DNA from: Parachlamydiaceae bacterium
Lineage (GTDB): Bacteria; Chlamydiota; Chlamydiia; Chlamydiales; Parachlamydiaceae
Direction: 5' to 3'
Assembly (NCBI GenBank): GCA_013813265.1
Contig: JACCRY010000209.1
Span: forward strand, 1-36,864
Length of the DNA stretch: 36,864 bases
The notes under the pieces were generated by a model. That model searched no databases. It was not told the DNA's origin and was given only the letters and a program-made list of their open reading frames with translations. Positions 16,631 through 24,243 of this stretch are shown one piece after another; position 1 is the first letter of the stretch; the number at the start of each line of letters is the position of its first letter. Made by a program: the position numbers and the translations under genes.

Positions 16631-18162
16631 TCACCCATTTAGTTCCTGAACATCCTCAACAACTTCTGGAAAGAATGTATGGCAATTTTCTAAAATTAAT
16701 CTATCTCTGTTCAATTTCAATTCAGCTGCGATTTTTTTTCTAGATAACGTAGCGGCACTAAAAATTATTATTTTTAACTCAAGTTGAGCTTCTAAAACAG
16801 CAGAGAGTTGTTCTAATTCCGGTTGCCCAATTTGAACACGCGTTTCTGCAAAATTTAATACAAGCTCTTCTAAGCTATTTTTTTCTTTCAATACAGCAAG
16901 TAGTCCACCTAGCTTATCAAACCTGTTCACCCGAAAGTCCAGTTATGATACTGTACAGTTTTGTTTTTCAATTCCCTTTGTCAAAGCTGCAATTTCATTT
17001 TCTTGTAAAGGATTTCTCAAGCTCAAAAATTTCTGAACACAACCACTAGCTAACAAAGACGTTAAAAATTTATTAAAAAATTGCCCTTCCGTAGTATTTT
17101 GAAAATCTGTTTGGAAAAGTAAATTAAATTTCACGTTATTATCAAGAAGACTTTGACTTTGTCCCAAAAATCCTTGAATATGTTTATAATTTTTCTGGTC
17201 TACTCTCAACTGAAAGCCATCTTTATAACTGTTAAAATCGAGATCTAAAGTGTTCTCAAGAGCAAATTTAAGGAGTAGAAGGTCTTGATCATCTGCAAGC
17301 TTCATTAAAGGTTTTTTAACCATTGTGGAAGCTTTAACAAAAAAGTTCGGGTTTTTACAAATTATTTCCAAACATTCTTTGTATAAAGTTTCATTATTTG
17401 TTTTAACAGCATATTTAATAGCTTTGTACGCTAAAGAGCAAAATTTGTCTTGTCGCGTTTCCAGTTTAGCTTCACCTAAAGTGGTGTCAATGTAATTTTT
17501 AAAATATATCTTGAAATTCTTAAGTTCATATGTAAAACATTCATCGACTTTATTTGGAATGACTTTTTCTAATTGCCGCCTTACAGATGCATCCTTAGTC
17601 ATATCAAAAAAATACTCAAAATCCTTAGCGATTATAGAGAATAAGATTTGCTCAATTACTGCTGTAGTTGTTGCATGACCCTCAACAATGAAATTTCGAA
17701 CATTCTTCACTTTTTCGTGTTTTAAAAAATACATCATGCATTTTTGATACAAAGGCGATTGTGTTTGATTTTTTAATTCTATACATGCTTCTTTAGCTTT
17801 TTCAACATTAAGTGACGCACTATAGGCATCAACGCAATTCTGCATTAAGACATTGCATTCAAAACTGTCAAAAGTAGGTATAACTGCACGAGATCAACAC
17901 CTTCGCTAATTTTAAGAAATCCGCATTCCAGTGAATCTAAAAAGCTAGTAATTCTTTCTTTATCAAAATTTTCTAAAACCAATTTATTTTCTTCATTTGA
18001 ATTTTCGTTAATTTCACCAAAATCTTTAGTAAATCGACTTAATCTTGCGCTTTGTAAATCGACAAGTTGGCTAGGAATTTCTCTTAGAATTTCATTAGTG
18101 CCTGAATAAAATTTGTAAAAAGTAATTTTCTTGTCGCCATAGAGATGAAAGCGATCTTTCGG
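16631..18162 (-). pseudogene. Broken BTB-BACK-LRR gene (ubiquitin-adaptor-like effector)
   Basis: Three open pieces read as one protein. Piece 1 (18162-17845) starts inside a coding frame without an ATG and looks like the second half of a BTB/POZ box (FYKFYSGTNEILREIPSQ... FLDSLECGFLKISEGVDLVQ). It ends at TAA overlapping the ATG of piece 2 in another frame. Piece 2 (17845-16943, 300 aa) begins MQNCVDAYSASLNVEKAKEA, BACK-like, and ends LTKGIEKQNCTVS at a TAA. Piece 3 continues in the same frame after that stop: LDFRVNRFDKLGG, then SLEELVLNF, the LRR pattern continuing without a gap. So there is one frameshift, one nonsense codon and a missing 5' end, with a dispersed hairpin repeat just beyond the break. 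BTB, F-box and LRR families are expanded in amoeba-associated chlamydiae. Shorter products from the pieces cannot be excluded. Confidence 0.7.
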
Positions 18163-18167
18163 CTAGG

Positions 18168-18196
18168 CTCGACATTTATTTTAATGTCGAGCTACT
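18168..18196 (+). repeat. Hairpin repeat copy at the 5' break of the BTB gene
   Basis: CTCGACATT-TATTTT-AATGTCGAG, a perfect 9-bp stem, followed by CTACT. Same element as at 4391, 28813 and 30593, with the tail shortened (CTACTACAG instead of CTACTTTTG). It lies six bases from the point where the BTB reading frame ends. Confidence 0.75.
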
Positions 18197-18497
18197 ACAG
18201 TCGATCTCTTGTCAAGAAGAGGCAATGATTGTGCCAAAAAACTGAACCGACCGTATGCTCCTATAATGAATGCTCACAAGATCATTTTTGAACACTACAA
18301 TTAACTAGAATGAACTAATTATATTCCAATACTATTATTTAAAATAAAAATTGACATTGACAAAAGGAAAAACTATAATTAAGTTATATAATTAAACATT
18401 ATATAATTTTTTTTCATTATATTTGATGGCACAGTAGATGCATTTAAATATATTGATATTTAAAATATTGTGTAATAAACAATAATTGGAGGTCTAT
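18197..18497. other. Upstream region of the coiled-coil gene
   Basis: No gene seen. It holds the promoter at 18351-18379 and a ~110-base AT-rich leader. The part near 18200-18300 shows no feature I can name. Confidence 0.5.
18351..18379 (+). promoter_or_regulatory. Consensus sigma70/sigma66 promoter
   Basis: TTGACA (18351-18356), 17-base spacer, TATAAT (18374-18379): a perfect match to the consensus with ideal spacing. Expected transcript start is about 18386, leaving a ~110-base leader before the ATG at 18498. A second TTGACA directly abuts the first (18357-18362) but is too close to the -10 box to serve it. Confidence 0.8.
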
Positions 18498-21071
18498 ATG
18501 ATGCCTGGTAAAATCATAAAGTTTGGAACCCCTAGAGCAAATATAGACCTTACTAAAACTCACCAATCTAATGAAAAATGGAAAGGAAGAGAATACACCT
18601 ATGATACTAGTCGCGAAGGAACTGATAGTGATCCAATTGACTCGCCCAAAGAAAAGAAAAGTTCCACCGCACAAAAATTTTATCACTCTGAATCAAAAAT
18701 GCGCAAAGGTAATGTAAAAGTACATAAAAAAATTCTGAATCTATCATTAGCAGATAAAAAATTGAAAGCACAAAATATAAATATATTAAAAGAAAGAAAA
18801 TCCCAATTAATAACAAAAGAATCACTTTTAGAAGCTAAAAGATATATTGTAGATTCAAAGGGCGAAAAAATGCAAAATATGTCCCTTGAGGATATAATTT
18901 CCAGTAAAGAAATGGATATCGCTCAGGAGGAATACCTTTCAATAGAAAATGAATTGAATAAACTTCATTTAGAAGCCGCTCATATAATAAATCTAACGTC
19001 AGAAATCTTAAATTCCGACTCACCGAATTCTTATGATGCTGAAATACACAAAGTTTCCGAGTTAGTTTTGAAAGACTCTCATGTAGAAGAAATGTTTAGT
19101 ACTGTTTTCAATGAGGAAATTAGCAGTATAAACGGGGAAATAAAAGCACTCGGTGGGGAGAATAACTATGAAATTAATAGGTTAGAGGACAAATTGGTTG
19201 AATTATATCAAAAAAAATATGTAGAAAATGAAAAAAAAATAACTATATTGAAAACACACCCTTATGAAAATGTAACTGAAACTACCACTCGAATTAAAAA
19301 AAATATTAAAACAATGAGTTCTGAAAACATTAGAATTAAAGAAATTTTAAACATGCTTCAAAATAAAAAGTCTTTACGGTCATCATTTTTTAATGAATTT
19401 AGTAAAGTTCAAATATTAGAAGCAACCCTGAATGAGGTGAATCTAACTATTGCTACATTTGAAAAAGAATTTCCAGGATCAGATGTAGAAATTTCTGAGC
19501 TAATTTCAAAGCAAAAAAAACTTGAGGCTAAGCTTGAAAATAAATTAGAGAAGGCTACGAAAGCTTCAGAAAAATTTAAAAATTTTCTTAAGAATCATGA
19601 TAGCGAAATTAGCGGCTTAGAATATAGAAAAATTAACGAAAATTTTGAAATGCTTGAAAATCTTTCCAACACATTATTTGTCAATACAACTAAGCAAATA
19701 CAAATTGCGGCAAGGAAGTTGGAAATGAAATCTAATGAAAAACCATTAAAAGAGATTACAGATGATTTTTCAAAAACAATCTCTGATTTAACAGTAGATT
19801 GGCAATTGAAAACAAAAAAAGATCAAGAAGATGCTTTAAAAAAGATAAATTTAAAATATGATGAATATTCGGCGGCTTGGGCAGAAAAAAAAGAAAATGT
19901 TGATGCTGTGATAAAATTCCGCAACGAAATGAAAATAGAAAGTTCATTACTTTTGACGCATGATGCTATTAAAGGGGCGATAGCCAAACTTAACGCTCAA
20001 TTTAAAATTGATGGGACAATCGACAAAAATTTAATATTTATATTAAAAAAAGTATGTAATTCTTCAGCTGGATATTCCAGAACGTTACTGCGAAGTGTAG
20101 CAAAAGTTGGGAAACTTACAGGTGCTTTTGCCGTTGTAGCTGGAATAGGATTGGCAATTTATCTCAGCGAGCTTTTTAAAAATGATAAGAAAAACTTTCT
20201 CGATGAAGTAAAAAATACGGATCTTTATAATGAATTACATCATGAAGTAGATGATCTAAAAAAATATATAGATGTTGTTAATGAAGATGTAAAAGGTGCT
20301 ATCACAATAGATAAAGATATTCTTGCACTATACGATCAAGCAGTAAAAAACCACGTAAAGATTAAAAGTAGGGTTGACCAACTTAAGAATTTTTTTCTTA
20401 CTTCTTCCATTGCGGCAAGAGTTGAAATAGGGGATACTCTTGCACATAAAATTGACGAAAAATATCCGAATGTTCTTGTTGAAGGAAATGATAAAAATTC
20501 AAAATTGGGTCACCTTGAATTACTTAGAAATCCTTGGGCGAGTAAGAAAGTAATAGAAGAATATCCAGAAAGTGGAGAAGTAGCCTTTAATAAACGTATA
20601 GAAATGAAAGCAGCTAAATTTGGACTTAAAGTTGATCATTTAGTTGATTATACACTTCCAGAATATGTCAATTTCCGCAAAGCATATTCTGCGCATCAAG
20701 GTGTTTCAGCCGAAATTCGTTTAATTGACAAAGCTTTAGAATATGACACTTCCCACATGAGAGAAATAAAAGAAAATCTTTTAAATAGTATTAAAAATTT
20801 CGAAGAGACGACTAAACTTAACAACGATAACAGATATTTTATTTTCGCAAGAAGCGATACCTCAGAGCACACTGCAATGGAGAAGGCAAAATTTGTGATT
20901 AAAAAAAACCAAGAATTGCGCACAGAAAAGAAAAAGTTAAAAGACGCTCGAAATCAAGCAATAAATAAAGTTAAAAAAAGTAGTTTAAAAGACAAAGAAT
21001 TGAAAGAGGCTCATTTAAAATCGAAAAATGAAATGGATGAAGTGATAGATTTGATCCCTGACCAGCTTTAA
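18498..21071 (+). CDS. Long coiled-coil protein (857 aa), putative effector
   Basis: No known family recognised. After a basic, polar N-terminus of ~90 residues, most of the sequence is charged and heptad-like (many KLEAKLENKLEK-type stretches), broken near residues 537-559 by one hydrophobic segment (GKLTGAFAVVAGIGLAIYLS) that could be a membrane anchor. The C-terminal part is again helical and lysine-rich, ending in VIDLIPDQL. GGAGG with a 5-base gap sets the start at 18498 (ATGATG). It has a consensus promoter and ends at a hairpin, so it is a single-gene unit that may be strongly expressed. The composition is more AT-rich than conserved neighbours such as aas. A coiled coil plus one hydrophobic segment fits chlamydial inclusion-membrane or secreted proteins; that is inference. 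Confidence 0.85.
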   Translation: MMPGKIIKFGTPRANIDLTKTHQSNEKWKGREYTYDTSREGTDSDPIDSPKEKKSSTAQKFYHSESKMRKGNVKVHKKILNLSLADKKLKAQNINILKERKSQLITKESLLEAKRYIVDSKGEKMQNMSLEDIISSKEMDIAQEEYLSIENELNKLHLEAAHIINLTSEILNSDSPNSYDAEIHKVSELVLKDSHVEEMFSTVFNEEISSINGEIKALGGENNYEINRLEDKLVELYQKKYVENEKKITILKTHPYENVTETTTRIKKNIKTMSSENIRIKEILNMLQNKKSLRSSFFNEFSKVQILEATLNEVNLTIATFEKEFPGSDVEISELISKQKKLEAKLENKLEKATKASEKFKNFLKNHDSEISGLEYRKINENFEMLENLSNTLFVNTTKQIQIAARKLEMKSNEKPLKEITDDFSKTISDLTVDWQLKTKKDQEDALKKINLKYDEYSAAWAEKKENVDAVIKFRNEMKIESSLLLTHDAIKGAIAKLNAQFKIDGTIDKNLIFILKKVCNSSAGYSRTLLRSVAKVGKLTGAFAVVAGIGLAIYLSELFKNDKKNFLDEVKNTDLYNELHHEVDDLKKYIDVVNEDVKGAITIDKDILALYDQAVKNHVKIKSRVDQLKNFFLTSSIAARVEIGDTLAHKIDEKYPNVLVEGNDKNSKLGHLELLRNPWASKKVIEEYPESGEVAFNKRIEMKAAKFGLKVDHLVDYTLPEYVNFRKAYSAHQGVSAEIRLIDKALEYDTSHMREIKENLLNSIKNFEETTKLNNDNRYFIFARSDTSEHTAMEKAKFVIKKNQELRTEKKKLKDARNQAINKVKKSSLKDKELKEAHLKSKNEMDEVIDLIPDQL

Positions 21072-21106
21072 AAACTTTACCACCTCTGAGAAGAAACAAA
21101 TTTTTT

Positions 21107-21141
21107 CTTTAAAAAGTTATGGCTTACATAACTTTTTAAAG
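21107..21141. terminator. Terminator-like hairpin between convergent genes
   Basis: A perfect 15-bp stem CTTTAAAAAGTTATG/CATAACTTTTTAAAG with loop GCTTA, 35 bp after the coiled-coil gene and just beyond the 3' end of the convergent small gene. On the minus strand it is followed by AAAAAATTTG; on the plus strand by ATTTATAG. AT-rich, so of moderate strength. Confidence 0.6.
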
Positions 21142-21175
21142 ATTTATAGTTTGTCATGTCAATGTTGACAAGCTA

Positions 21176-21364
21176 TTAATATTTTTCTTTCCGGGCTTCT
21201 TCTATTTTTGTTCTAGTATCAAGAATAACTTGATGTAATTCATAAGACTTTAACGCCCTATCAGCCCCTCTAAGTTCATCTACGGGATTTTGCGGTTTCT
21301 CCATTGAACGAGGAGAATCAGTGGAAGTTTCTTTATAAAAATATTGGCATAGATTGGTGATCAT
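21176..21364 (-). CDS. Small hypothetical protein (62 aa)
   Basis: Not recognised. Hydrophilic, with a helical C-terminal half (SYELHQVILDTRTKIEEARKEKY). AAAGGAG five bases before the ATG is one of the better ribosome binding sites in the window and is the main reason to call it a gene. It is transcribed towards the hairpin at 21107 and follows the SnoaL-like gene by ~120 bp on the same strand. Confidence 0.5.
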   Translation of the reverse strand: MITNLCQYFYKETSTDSPRSMEKPQNPVDELRGADRALKSYELHQVILDTRTKIEEARKEKY

Positions 21365-21482
21365 ATTTCTCCTTTAAGGGATTTTAATGTTAAAGACTAA
21401 AAGGATTATTCTATAATTACAACGAATTTATTTCAACTGTTATTCTCATCTTTTATTTATTTTAATGACTCTTAGGGTAATT

Positions 21483-21881
21483 TCACATCATTTGGTTATG
21501 CAAATGTTGCATATCGAGATATGCCCAATATTCGATAATTTTGCTTTTTTTTATACGGTAGACCGTCACACCGGAGTATGAAATGGTCTTATCTGTAGCC
21601 GCACGCCCTTTAAAGGGACCTTTATGAGTTCCTTTAGCTTGCCACTGAATGCTCACAAGGTCATTCTCCGAAATCACAAGATCATTGTTCACTATTAGAT
21701 CAGGAAATCCTTTTAACCAGACTTGCACAACTTCTCTCATAGCATCTACTCCATGGAAATCCCCTAAAGCACTATGAATCACCACATCTGGATGGACTAA
21801 TTTGTCAATGCTGTTTACTTCTTTGTCATTCCAGATGCTATTTGCATATTCCAGAGCAATTGCTTTGATGTTCGTATCCAT
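21483..21881 (-). CDS. SnoaL-like (NTF2-fold) protein
   Basis: 132 aa, the normal size for a SnoaL-type ester cyclase domain. Visible features are NSIDKLVHPDVVIHSALGDFHG near the start, VWLKGFPDLIVNNDLVISEND in the middle, and GVTVYRIKKSKIIEYWAYLD near the end, the usual NTF2-fold order. GGGAGA before the ATG supports the start. Family members range from polyketide cyclases to small-molecule binding or detoxifying proteins, so no substrate can be given. No biosynthetic cluster surrounds it. Confidence 0.8.
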   Translation of the reverse strand: MDTNIKAIALEYANSIWNDKEVNSIDKLVHPDVVIHSALGDFHGVDAMREVVQVWLKGFPDLIVNNDLVISENDLVSIQWQAKGTHKGPFKGRAATDKTISYSGVTVYRIKKSKIIEYWAYLDMQHLHNQMM

Positions 21882-22008
21882 ATTTCTCCCTCTGACTCAG
21901 AACAAATTACCCCTTAGACGAAATTTATAAGTTGGCATAGATGTTGCAACTTCATAAACGAATTATAAGCAAACTCCTCTATTTATGCAATTTATAGTGA
22001 GGTGGAAA

Positions 22009-23226
22009 ATGATTAGCGATAGCTCTAATTTTTCTAAAACTCAGCCCAATCTTCCTCCAGAAAAATCATTTTTGGTGGCTCGATCTCACGGGATCGATGT
22101 TCCAAAAGTATTGCATGCCAAAGGAATTCATGAAGTTTCTCATAATTTAGCAAATTTTAAAAATATTTTGCATGACCTAGAATATCCTTTCGTCTGGGCT
22201 TTATATACAAAAGAAGGCTCAGACTCTTTTCTTCTTAAAAATGAGCTAATCCCACTTAGCCTTATGGATAGCAATGGTCAAATGCATGAAACATCCATGA
22301 CAATTTTTGAAGTCCTAAAATTGGTTGGTTGGGAAAAAAATCCTCCTCAGGGTACTAATGATTTTATCACTAAAGGATACTTGATTGAAGATTTCGGAAA
22401 ACTTTTAGAGGGCGACGCTATGGCATTCACCAAATTTCAAAGGCTCGTTCAAGAAAGACTTGAGACACTAGAAAGCTTCGAAGTTCGTAGAAAAAATGTC
22501 AAGGATTTGGTCTTTGCAGATAATGAAAACGACAATATTGCTGAACTGCTCAAAAAATCTGCTGGATTAACGTTTCCTGCGGAATTAAACGTAGAAAGTG
22601 AAAAATTCAATCATTTTATCGAGGCCCTTGCATCTGGTTCGGGAACAGCTTCAACCGATGGAGAAGATCGGCAAACGGCGCTCAATAACGTGAAAGAAAC
22701 TCAAATATTCATTCAAACAGAAGCTAAAAAAAATTCAGTATTATCCCCTGAGCTAATATCTAAAATAAATTTTACCCTAACAAAGAATACGCAGAATAAT
22801 GGTGCAAATCCTGGAGAATTTAGAAAACCCAGCATTGAAGTTCTGGGGTCAGACTGTCATTACATTTCAGGAATGCACGTGGAGGAAGAGAATCAAAATC
22901 TTTGTGGATGGGTGAATCAAGAGTTGGAGAATTGCGGGAATGATAAGAGTAAAATTATCGAGCTAGCTGCAAGAGCATATAGCTGGTCTATTAGCATTCA
23001 TCCGTTTAAAGATGGGAATGGACGCACATGTAGGATGCTTTCAAATTTCATTTTAATCAGTCATCAATTACCTCCAGCAATGCATGGAGAAGGAAAAACT
23101 AATGCTGCCGTTTTTGGGGACATGAGGTCCAACTCTCATAGTGTATCTCAGGCGGAGGTTCTTAAAAATATGGTGGAAGGAATGATCGAAGCTGATAATC
23201 TTCTACGTAAAGGAGATCTACAATGA
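22009..23226 (+). CDS. Fic-domain protein (probable AMP/NMP transferase)
   Basis: 405 aa. The catalytic motif HPFKDGNGRTCR (331-342) matches HxFx(D/E)GNGRxxR fully, so AMP or related transfer to a protein hydroxyl is expected. The flap region GANPGEFRKPSIEVLGS precedes it. The N-terminal ~240 residues are unlike the short bacterial Fic toxins and may target the protein to partners or the host. I scanned for the inhibitory motif (S/T)xxxE(G/N) and found none here or in the overlapping downstream gene. The start is the ATG at 22009 (GAGGTGG upstream); the ATG at 21985 lacks a ribosome binding site. It overlaps the next gene by 4 bases (ATGA). Either a host-directed effector or a toxin with a non-standard inhibitor. 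Confidence 0.88.
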   Translation: MISDSSNFSKTQPNLPPEKSFLVARSHGIDVPKVLHAKGIHEVSHNLANFKNILHDLEYPFVWALYTKEGSDSFLLKNELIPLSLMDSNGQMHETSMTIFEVLKLVGWEKNPPQGTNDFITKGYLIEDFGKLLEGDAMAFTKFQRLVQERLETLESFEVRRKNVKDLVFADNENDNIAELLKKSAGLTFPAELNVESEKFNHFIEALASGSGTASTDGEDRQTALNNVKETQIFIQTEAKKNSVLSPELISKINFTLTKNTQNNGANPGEFRKPSIEVLGSDCHYISGMHVEEENQNLCGWVNQELENCGNDKSKIIELAARAYSWSISIHPFKDGNGRTCRMLSNFILISHQLPPAMHGEGKTNAAVFGDMRSNSHSVSQAEVLKNMVEGMIEADNLLRKGDLQ

Positions 23227-23918
23227 TTCATTTTAATAACAACTTAACTAGTTTTATTAGAAGCAGCGACGCGATGGATGAGCAAACTTTAACTTGCCAA
23301 CCTGAAGAGCAATTAACATTAATTAAATCAATTGTTGATCTTGGAGAGTCACATTGCCCCTTAAAAGCCCAAGATTTACTTAACTGTTATCGCGCATTTT
23401 CGTCGGAAGACCTTTCTGGCTCTAAGAAAACGATAAAAGGAGAGATCGACGAGAACAAACTCCAATTGTATCTTGTAGAGCTAGAAAAATCCTTTCCTCA
23501 AGACCCTCGCTATAACACAATAGCCTTTGTCGAACACCTTGCTGATCAATTAATTAAATTTTCTAATGAAAAGTTTTTTCCGCTATATAACGGACGTATC
23601 GAGCACATGATAGCAGCCTATCTATTAGCGCGTGCGGGATACCCCATTTTCAATTTGGATACACCAACACCTTGCCCTTACACCTTTTCTGAAGCCCAGA
23701 AATCTTTAAGCCGCATGTGCTGGTTCATAGCTGAGCTTGTAAAATCACAAGTGGGCGATGAGAAAGGAAATATTCTTAAAGTACAAAAACATTACCAATT
23801 TAGCTCAGATTATTCAAGTACTGAAGAAAGGTCACCCTCAAACATAACTGTCCACTGGCATGGGTTAAATAAAGCAATCACTAACTGGGCAGTACGATCA
23901 AAAACTGAAGTCATATAA
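23223..23918 (+). CDS. Degenerate Fic-like protein, coupled to the Fic gene
   Basis: 231 aa. Residues around FSNEKFFPLYNGRIEHMIAA align with the Fic motif: the catalytic His, the acidic residue and the first Gly are replaced (K, L and Y), while F, N, G and R remain. The following helix AAYLLARAGYPIF matches the segment after the motif in Fic proteins. So it looks like a catalytically dead Fic fold. Its start codon overlaps the Fic stop (ATGA), and GGAG lies in the end of the Fic gene. The obvious idea is an inhibitor, scaffold or co-substrate of the active Fic. The homology is by eye and needs a profile search; an unrelated helical fold remains possible. Confidence 0.6.
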   Translation: MIHFNNNLTSFIRSSDAMDEQTLTCQPEEQLTLIKSIVDLGESHCPLKAQDLLNCYRAFSSEDLSGSKKTIKGEIDENKLQLYLVELEKSFPQDPRYNTIAFVEHLADQLIKFSNEKFFPLYNGRIEHMIAAYLLARAGYPIFNLDTPTPCPYTFSEAQKSLSRMCWFIAELVKSQVGDEKGNILKVQKHYQFSSDYSSTEERSPSNITVHWHGLNKAITNWAVRSKTEVI

Positions 23919-24243
23919 ATTGACGAACAGCCCAGCGATAGCAGCCTGTAACTGCGCATTCCAATGTGGCTAGGGTGTTTGGCCTCATGGGAAGCGTGTC
24001 TTTAATAATTAAGTTCTTAAAGAATGTTAGCTAAAAGGCGAGGCCACGCATTTCAAAAAGCTAGCACCTCAGACAGCTCGGCATCGGTGTGTCCATTTAC
24101 AGGCTGCTTGCGCCCATCCAATTTTTATTGCCTACCTTCTTTCTTAACCAAAAACTATTATTCATGAAGCTCTTTTAATTGCACATATAACCGCACCTTG
24201 ATATAATGTAAAATCACATTAAACCTATATACGGCCAATTATA
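23919..24243. other. Intergenic region with nested inverted repeats
   Basis: No gene. GCAGCCTGTAA (23941-23951) and TTACAGGCTGC (24097-24107) are perfect inverted repeats. Inside them GGCCTC (23981) and GAGGCC (24040) pair in the same nested way. The last ~130 bases are the AT-rich upstream region of aas with no firm promoter call. Confidence 0.5.
23941..24107. repeat. Nested inverted-repeat element
   Basis: An 11-bp perfect outer repeat (12 bp counting the flanking A/T pair) spans 167 bases with a nested 6-bp pair inside. It could be a decayed small mobile element or a structured RNA. The 5' flank begins 22 bases after the pseudo-Fic stop. Confidence 0.4.
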
